Positions 56,804 to 64,000 of a DNA stretch of 64,000 bases are shown here, piece by piece. The stretch is from Mytilus trossulus. Lineage: Eukaryota > Mollusca > Bivalvia > Mytilida > Mytilidae. Numbering within the stretch: position 1 is the stretch's first letter; every line of letters begins with the position of its first letter. The notes beneath the pieces were generated by a model. The model was not told the DNA's origin and searched no databases. It saw nothing but the letters and a program-made list of their open reading frames with translations. Location of the stretch: assembly GCF_036588685.1 (NCBI RefSeq), contig NC_086384.1, positions 59,316,110 to 59,380,109 of the forward strand, in the 5' to 3' direction. The translations under genes were made by a program, and so were the position numbers.

Positions 56804-57936
56804 CTGTAAAATTATTTGTAATAAATGTTAAGTAACAAGTAAAGATGAAGTTGTTTAATTTGATGGCACTATCTAATTTCATAATGAGATTTATTTCACT
56901 GTGAGTTTGATCTGATGTTAAATAATGTAGTACAAATAGTTGCATTGTTATTTGATGAAAAAAAGTTGTCCTGAATTTATATACTATCCTATTTTTCATT
57001 ATTGAAAAATGATTTGGAAAAAAAAACCAGCAATAATGCAACCTATATACTATACTCTATAGAGATATATTTAAATGTAATGCGGTATATTAGTTCTATA
57101 GATTAGATACTGTAACAATTACATCAACATCCATTATTCTCATGATTATTTTTAGTTTGAATTTGCTAATTCATCACAATAAAGTAAACACATTTTCGTT
57201 ATTGAACAGATGACGTATGTCATATTTTAAATACAACAAAAGAACAAAACATTATACATGATCATATGATACATATATATGTATCTATATGCATGCAGTT
57301 GTAGATCCACCCTCCTCAGTGACCTAGACTACAGAAAAGTGTAGGGTGGTCACAAGTAAGCAAGAGTAAGCGTCTTCTGTGTAATGCATTAATCGAGATT
57401 TCATTAACAACAAACACTTGAAAGGAAGCCTCTTTACAAAATATAAGAGGACACAATGCTGCTAAACAAACTGACATAACTAGTAAATAATTATATATTT
57501 CGATTAAACGGAGCTTTGGAAACCCTGTGCATGAAGCATGACATAAAACTACGCTTTAGTTCATGTAACATTCCTTAAAGAAAAATATATATACAAATTT
57601 TCCCTACCTGCGTCGATGTGTTTTGTCCGCGTATTAACAAGGGGAATTACTATGGAAAGATTAGGTGAATTCCGTATATCTATTAATAGATTATTTTAAT
57701 CAAGTGGTTTTTAAGTACATAAACATTCAATCAATGAATCTTATAAAAATGTTAAGATTCGTCGGAATAATATGGAGACAATCAACTGTTTATAATTATT
57801 TCAGAGTTAAATGAAAATAACAACAGTTCACTCAGTCTCTGCTTCGATGTATATATATTTCTTCTAAAAATAGATAAATATTTGGACTGATTCCTGTTCA
57901 TATCGACACGAAACCACTAGACACGGCCCGGCTAAA
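56804..57936 (-). other. Caspase 5' region
   Basis: Probable 5' UTR intron and promoter area. No gene is seen in it. The only structure noted is the possible non-coding exon ending at about 57609. Confidence 0.35.
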
Positions 57937-60015
57937 TATAGAATAGAATAGAATAGAATAGAATATTTTTATTTCCCAAATTATAGGGCCCATAAAGGGC
58001 ATAAAATCAGATACAATTGATTTACATAATTAGTAACAACAGCAATAATAGAGGCATATACATATATAATTGGAATATAAGCATTGGTCAGAATCAAGCT
58101 AAAACCCACATATATATATTGTGAATAAAAGAATAATAAAATTACATTATACATGCATATGTATTTATTTTCAAATTATTTACTTGACTAAATGTCAGTG
58201 TTCATGCCTGATCTCCTTAATTCAAAACAGTCACAAATATAACAACCCAGTTTTTCCATAAGAGTAACATTTTCTTGGGTCAAGAGCCATAAAAATTTAG
58301 AAGATTTATTTAAGTTTATAAAATTATAACAATTGTTAGAAATGTCTTGAAAAAAATCGTCCCTTTGAATATCATAAAGAGGGCATTCTAATAAAAAATG
58401 AAGCTCATCTTCAACTTTACCAAGTGAGCAATTAGTACAAAGACGCTCAGATCTTTCTATATGCTTTTTTGAATATCTGTCTGTCTCAATTTTTAAAGAG
58501 TGAGCACTTATTCTTAATTTACAAATTGACTGCCTTTTTTTTGAAGTCCTGCAATTCTAAATATTTTCCTTTTTTAAAACAATTTTTTATGGAAAAATAA
58601 GTACCAAGCTTCCCTTTTTCAGAGTTAATTGTTTGATATTTCAGTTTATTCCAAAAAGTGACATAACTTTTACATAGTTTATTTTTAACATACTGACATA
58701 AAGAACCAATTGATTGGTCAAAATTTGGTAATTCAATTTCTCTCTGAATATAATCTATACTAGAATACCATGTATTTACATTAGAGCTATGTAACTGTTT
58801 ACAACATATAAACGCATCATATAATAGTCCTTCTGTTAAATGTTCCAGTCTATGACAATATTTTAACATTGATAAAATTATAGTAAAATACATAGGAAAT
58901 CTACCAAGCTCTGACATTACAGCTATATTACTTGACTTTCTGTTTACACCAAGAATGTATTTCATAAATTTGGTGTGAGATTTTTCAGAAGAATCCTGAC
59001 CAAAGACTTTTTCTAGTATATAATCATTATCTTTTTTACAAGCAGCTGAATCTGTTCTAAACATTCCCCATATTTCACTGCCATATAATAGTATGGGTTT
59101 AATTGTATGATCATAAAGATGTAAAAAAGTGGCAATACTAGGGTTAGATGATGATAAGCATCTCTGTAGCTTAAAACAAGCTTTTAAAGATTTGTTGTAT
59201 AATTCATCTTTACACTGCTTAAATAAACCACTAGATGTAAATGTGATTCCAAGGTATCTATATAATTTTGCGCTTTCAATCTCTTTACCTCCAAAACATA
59301 AAAAGCATTTTAAAAATTTTCCTGGCTTGTTAAAAATTATACTTTTTGTCTTTTTTAAATTTACATCAAAACACCATTCTACACAATATTCATGTAACAT
59401 ATTAATTCTCTTTTGCAAGCCTTCCTGTGTTTCTGAAAAAATTACTACATCATCAGCATACATAAGACAGTCTACTCTACGGTTATTAATATTTACTGGA
59501 TCAGGACAAGATAAAAACTTGTCAGGTAGATCATTGATGAATATTTTAAAAATATTTGGGCTTAAAACATCACCTTGTCTAACACCTATAAATGATTTAA
59601 AACAGGGAGTCATATCATTATCAATTTTAACACAGAGGTCACTTTTACTATACATGTCTTTAATGATAGAATAAAACTTTCCAGTAATATTTTTTGTTAA
59701 AAGCTTATATCTGATACCCTGATGGATCACTTTATCAAAAGCCTGTTTAAAATCTACAAAACAGGCAAATAGTTTGCCCCCTTTTTTACTTATATATTTA
59801 TCAATAATGGTTTTTAAAACAAAAACATGATCAGATGGTCTACATTTTTTTGAAAATCCAATTTGACATGGATTAATCACTGATTCTTTTACCAAAAATT
59901 TATCTAGTCTGTTATTCAAAACAGAGTTAAACAATTTACCAACACAAGAATTAATGGCAATGCCACGATAATTATCTGTTTTACTTGGATCACCAGACTT
60001 AAAAACAATAATAAC
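57937..60015 (-). mobile_element. 5'-truncated non-LTR retrotransposon (LINE) with pentamer tail
   Basis: Minus-strand element. Its 3' end is the (GAATA)n tract at 57937-57965. The reverse transcriptase frame begins mid-domain near 60015, so the 5' end is missing, as is usual after incomplete reverse transcription. The coding part is annotated separately. Confidence 0.85.
58519..60008 (-). pseudogene. LINE reverse transcriptase (frameshifted, 5' truncated)
   Basis: Opens with F-K-S-G-D-P-S-K-T-D-N-Y-R-G-I-A, followed by G-F-S-K-K-C-R-P-S-D-H, F-V-D-F-K-Q-A-F-D-K, G-V-R-Q-G-D-V-L-S-P and the catalytic M-Y-A-D-D-V-V-I-F box (about 59445-59470). All core RT motifs are intact over about 490 residues. 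At 58532-58540 an 8-base A run (minus strand) shifts the frame, and a stop follows at 58519. In the next frame the sequence continues to a zinc-binding end, L-C-T-N-C-S-L-G-K-V-E-D-E-L-H and L-E-C-P-L (58370-58460). It acts in copy-and-paste transposition by target-primed reverse transcription when intact. Related to the fragment at 13437-14100. Confidence 0.88.
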
Positions 60016-60759
60016 AAGTATTAGCTTTCACTAAAAGCAAGCCGTTTCATAGCTAATGAAATTTTGAAAATGTTGCATTGTTTATTGAATTAAAAAAAAT
60101 GACCATTAACTGCAGGGAAATGAGTTTATGAAATACAATGCTCTGTCGGATACTTAGCCAATTCAATCTGTGACAAAGAAAGGGGCATCTAGGGGTATTC
60201 TTGCTTATCTTTTTCGGGGGGGGGGGGGGGGGGGGGTATTTAATCTTGGGAGGCATTCTTCGTTACAATTGTCCCATATTGTGCAATATAGTCAAATATA
60301 TATTGAAATTTAATTTTATTTTTGTGGTCTCCTTCTTCATCTTCCGGTAAGCGGCTACCGTCAACTGGTTGACTATTCTGCCACATTTAGGAGTGAGCGC
60401 ATACAATAATTTTGAAATTTAATAAACAAAAAGAATGGGTTCAATTAAAACATATCATTTAAATCTAATGACGAAGCTGACCCTTGTAAGATTCAGAACT
60501 CGGGGCGGAGACAGTAGAATGTTAGAGTTGGGCAAGGTGTACCACTCTCTGATCGTTCTTTGATAGAACGACTCCTTCCGTTCAGTTGTTTTACATGACG
60601 GTATTCTTATTGCCTTTTCGTTGTTATTTCTGGAATGGCGTTAATTCGATATTAGCTTACTGGATGTTTCGACTTTAACAAAGTTGTTTTGTAGCTTATA
60701 CATCATTATTAAGCGGCGGCTATATTTCCTTCGTTCTTGTTGGGGGGGGGGGGGGGCCT
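60016..60759. other. Spacer with a poly-G tract
   Basis: A run of about 25 G at 60217-60236 and a shorter G run at 60740-60755. No gene. Confidence 0.5.
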
Positions 60760-61020
60760 TCAAGACCAACAAACATGCTTCTAATAGATGAGGTATTGTG
60801 ATATCTGTAAGTAACATACCTTGCTATCCGTCTTTGCACCATGTCCAATCTGTAGATGTCGTTTTGTTGGTATAGGTCCCATACTGCACTAGCACATTCT
60901 AAAGTATGCATGACAAGGGACATATATGCTTTTTCTTTACTTGTTTGTGATGTAAACATTCCTTTTTAAGAGGCTAATGGTGTTGTTTGCTTTGGAGCAG
61001 ATGGAGCTTATATGTTTTTC
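60760..61020 (-). pseudogene. LINE fragment (jockey/CR1-like C-terminal region)
   Basis: Minus strand: S-K-A-N-N-T-I-S-L-L-K-R-N, then Y-M-S-L-V-M-H-T-L-E-C-A-S-A-V-W-D and L-D-M-V-Q-R-R-I-A-R-Y-V-T with R-Y-H-N-T-S-S, the region after the reverse transcriptase core in jockey/CR1-type LINEs. One frame change lies near 60960. Only about 85 residues survive. Confidence 0.65.
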
Positions 61021-61800
61021 TTGATTTTCACACAGTTTTGTTCTATAGATAAATAATTTTGATAAAAGTATTATTAAGTTTTTTATTTTATTATTTTCTG
61101 TTTTTCCTAAATTTCCTAATAAAATTATATCAATGTTAAATGGAATAATTATTTGTGTTTGGTTATAAATCCAGTCCATGAGTCTTATCCACAGATCTGC
61201 TATTTTATGGCATGTCCAAAATATGCGTTCAATATCTTCAGTAACTTCATTGCAGAAAGTACATTTATCGCTTTGTTTTATTTTTATCCTAAATAAAAAC
61301 TTATTTGTGCCCAATATTCTGTGTATTATTTTCTTTATTGGAACCAGTGGAGTTTTGAGCTTTTTGAGGAATAAAAAGACATATTATGCACAGTTTTCCA
61401 ATCAAAATTTTTGTTGAATGTTAAGGACCATTTTTCTTCACATCTAAAGAAAATGAGAAAGGAAATGGTGAACATGTCAAAGCGACAACCACCCGACCAT
61501 AGAGCAAACAACAGCCGAAGGCAACCAATGGGTCTTCAATGTACCGTCTTATCCAAGTTAGTTTCAATCCTTTTATAAATTTGTCAATATCTATCATTTT
61601 CAGCCCTTATTATTTGTCTTCAGAACATAATATTTCTCTTTTTATTTTGTCAGGTTTGTTTTCCCAAATAAATGAATAAATTTTGTCAGTTAGTTGTTTT
61701 CAAGTATTTTTGCATGGTGCTTGTAATGTAGACATTTTGAAAATAATAAGTGTCTTAATGATAGTTATTTTTCCAACTGGTGTTAATGTTTAGAGACAGC
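61021..61800 (-). pseudogene. Different LINE fragment, interrupted by repeat D
   Basis: Minus strand: G-K-I-T-I-I-K-T-L and F-I-W-E-N-K-P-D-K-I-K-R (61640-61790), then L-K-M-I-D-I near 61600. After a repeat D insertion it continues W-K-T-V-H-N and L-G-T-N-K-F-L-F-R-I-K-I-K with zinc-binding C-T-F-C-N-E and F-W-T-C-H. Multiple shifts and stops. Its lower end abuts the jockey/CR1-like fragment with no spacer. Confidence 0.65.
61438..61548 (+). repeat. Repeat family D inserted in the LINE
   Basis: GAAAATGAGAAAGGAAATGG, then CAAAGCGACAACCACCCGAC and CAATGGGTCTTCAATGTA. The LINE resumes on both sides. Confidence 0.7.
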
Positions 61801-62399
61801 TAGTTCAAAACCTCTAACAACTAGTAAAAATATGTATTTCGTTTAACATGTCGGGGTCTTTTATATAGCTTGCTATGTCAAATGTTAAACGTCAGGTGGC
61901 AAATATTTCATGTACACCATCAATGACATGATTTATTGGTATGGTGATCCCTTCCATTTAAAGAGATATAAACTTGCGCGAGATAATGGGTGCTTAAATA
62001 TATAAATAGAGGATACTGTATAAAGAACAGACGGTAAAGGCATTATATATAATGACTCAGAAAAATGGATATAAAAATAAAGAAAACAGAGAAGAAGCCA
62101 TCCAGGCCCTTATAATCTACATAAAACAATACAAAATATAGGTGTACGCGTACTTTATTGGAACTATGCTATGGTAGATATTTGTTTCATTGGCAATCAT
62201 ATCAAATCCTTTCAGATTGTTATTGTTCTTACGTAGGACACAATCTCAATTGACAAGAACAATGTTAATTATTGGTAAAAAGTTGTTTTTCTTTCGACTT
62301 TAAAGTTATTCATCAAGATTAGCGAAGACCTGATATTAATCTGTCATTGTGTTTGTTTTTGTAAGTGTTATAAAACTAGTCTAGCCCATAACATGTTTG
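61801..62399. other. Unannotated spacer
   Basis: No frame. A reverse scrap of repeat A (TTTCATTGGCAATCATATCA) lies near 62185. Confidence 0.35.
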
Positions 62400-62690
62400 T
62401 ATATGCATATCTGAAGTCACTTGCCTCTGGCCTTTGTTAGTCTAAGACTTGTATCATTTTAATTTTAGTTTCTTGTGTACAATTGGGAAATTAGTATGGC
62501 GTTCATTATCACTGAACTAGTATATATTTGAGATGGGGGCAGCTGAAGGACGCCTGCGGGTGCGTGAATTTCTTGCTACATTGAAGACCTGTTGGTGACC
62601 TTCTGCTGTTGTTTTTTTTATGGTCGGGTTGTTGTCTCTTTGACACATTCCCCATTTCCATTCTCAATTTTATCCTATACAATGTTTCCA
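62400..62690 (-). repeat. Repeat family D, reverse copy
   Basis: CTGGCCTTTGTTAGTCTAAG, CACTGAACTAGTATATATTT, then GGTGACCTTCTGCTGTTGTT and GTCTCTTTGACACATTCCCC. It mirrors 12590-12835 in order. Confidence 0.75.
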
Positions 62691-62707
62691 AAAATGTATA
62701 ATTATCT

Positions 62708-62731
62708 TTTTTTTTTTTTTTTTTTTTTTTA
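62708..62731. repeat. Poly-T tract
   Basis: An uninterrupted run of about 23 T. Confidence 0.8.
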
Positions 62732-63199
62732 CAACTTCAGATACTTTATTTTACTATAATAGTTGTTAACAAATCTCCTTAATGTTACAACAATGGCATT
62801 AAGGTTCTGCCCTGTATGGTTAATTACCAATAAAACCAGGGGATTTTATTGGTAAACTTTTTTATAATTTTACATACATGTAGTATTGCGTGTTAGTTAC
62901 AATTAACAGAGTAATAGCTGTCTACAACATGTACTTTACTTCACAATGAAAAGAAAAACGGAACTTTGACCGTCTTTTGTTTAGCTTTTAGTTTTGGATT
63001 AATCGAAAGTGAAAGAGCATGGTTTCGATCGGAGTAAGAGGTCAGTATAATTGAATTATGGTAGTTTTTAGATAGTGTCTTATCTTTCAAGTACGCTAAA
63101 CATTGAATGATATACTATATATGATAATCAAACAAAAAATTAAAAAGCAATTTCGTTAGAAATTTGTCTTCTTTTTATTTCAATGACATCTTTGTGATT

Positions 63200-63720
63200 C
63201 TCAAAAATGTAGGTCAATCAACTATAAATATGACAGCCAGAGAATCAATTTTCTAAAATTTTTCTTTGAAATTTTCTCAAAAAAGAATTTTCCGGATGAT
63301 ATAAAATTTGTGTATCAATTTCGTTTTTTAGGACTGACATCATATTCACATATTTGGTTCTCTTTTCTGATAAATAAAAACATTTATAAATCACAAAGCA
63401 AACAATTGTTATAATATGATTAAGTGCATGATAATCCACATCTTCAATTTTGTACCCTACTACAAGATTTTGTAGACAAAAAACATGTTGCCCAATATTA
63501 AGATACATAAATATTTTGTGTAGTAATGTCCAATAATTTTTTACCCATGTGCATTCAAAGAAAAAATGATTATAGCTATCAGATTTAGAACATAGTTCAC
63601 AGTTTTCACTATTAACTACCTTCCAGCGATACAAATTATGGTTAATAGCTAAAATATTATGCAGTAATTTCCATCTAAACATTTTTAATCTATTATCTTT
63701 TAAAAAAAGAAAGGTGAAAT
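63200..63720 (-). pseudogene. LINE 3' fragment with zinc-binding domain
   Basis: Minus strand frame 63245-63682: F-R-W-K-L-L-H-N-I-L, then C-E-L-C-x6-Y-N-H-F-F-F-E-C, matching the reverse transcriptase zinc-binding domain, then a hydrophobic helical end and K-F-Q-R-K-I-L. Nothing of the reverse transcriptase core lies upstream in the window. About 145 residues. It belongs to a different LINE from the one at 57937-60015. Confidence 0.7.
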
Positions 63721-64000
63721 ATAAATTTTTCTTAATGAAATGTATAATTATCTGTATTTTATATCTTCTAACAATCTAGGCACACATCAGGAGTCGTGTC
63801 TATTTGTAATTGTCTTAATTTTCAACAAGCATTTTTTTAACGCACACTCTTAAAGTTCCAGTTTATATCACTAAATATTTTAAAAAAACCTAAAAAAAAC
63901 CCATTTCAAAATTGATACATGTCATACTCAATCAACAACCACATTCCCACATCTATACTATTAAACGAGAAGACCTCATTTTTGGTGTCGCTTCTCCTCC
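63721..64000. other. Right edge of the window
   Basis: AT-rich, no feature recognised. Confidence 0.3.

Noticed and set aside
54882-56831. Long plus-strand open frames rich in V-L-T-V-I-S-D-I-I-P-S-V-N-T-P-Y
   Set aside because: They are the opposite-strand shadow of the 60-bp array. Only the minus strand continues into a real CARD exon with splice sites.
62509-62691. Small minus-strand frame near 62509-62691
   Set aside because: Lies wholly in repeat D, which has no consistent frame among copies.

Overview
This is animal nuclear DNA: AT-rich, with spliced genes (GT..AG introns with preserved codon phase), long minisatellites and many dispersed repeats. The repeat families recall those of marine mussels, so my inference is a bivalve mollusc, probably Mytilus or a close relative. 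I saw no operon, ribosomal RNA, tRNA or CRISPR locus.

Two kinds of host gene are supported. (1) On the + strand lies a tandem family of leucine-rich-repeat (LRR) single-pass membrane proteins. Gene A is represented only by its last exon (6210-6829). Gene B has three exons (10717-11584, 12351-12410, 26846-27321; 467 residues). Gene C has three exons (29024-29891, 30534-30599, 31761-31996; 389 residues). In B and C the ectodomain exon is exactly 868 nt, all junctions are phase 1, and a small Cys-containing exon joins the LRR region to the exon carrying the membrane segment and cytoplasmic tail. The tails differ completely among A, B and C. (2) On the - strand lies a CARD-caspase, in five exons from 56788 down to 47282. 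It encodes a full CARD, a linker and the large (p20) subunit with the catalytic His and Cys. The small (p10) subunit was not found in the window.

The most unusual structure is in the caspase gene. The end of its first coding exon, together with the 5' splice site, is repeated about 30 times as a 60-bp minisatellite (54886-56695). Every unit keeps the reading frame and nearly every unit keeps GTAAGT, so each donor would give an in-frame protein differing by 20 residues per unit.

Layout: 1-815, 68-bp satellite; 1552-6172, 28-bp minisatellite running up to the gene A acceptor; 6830-10716, spacer with small elements; 10717-27321, gene B. Its 14.4-kb second intron holds a 10.65-kb foldback transposon (15825-26475, 9-bp target duplication), itself carrying a Gag-Pro LTR element (18748-22837) and another insertion (about 22986-23940). 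29024-31996 is gene C. 32250-42500 is dense with decayed Penelope-like, MITE and other repeats. 43100-45320 is a 40-bp minisatellite. 47282-56803 is the caspase gene, with a 46-bp array (52237-53770) in intron 2 and the 60-bp array in intron 1. 57937-63720 holds fragments of at least four non-LTR retrotransposons.

The LRR proteins could be surface recognition receptors and the caspase an apoptotic or inflammatory initiator. Any functional link between them rests only on position. No search or alignment program was available, so all boundaries were read by eye.
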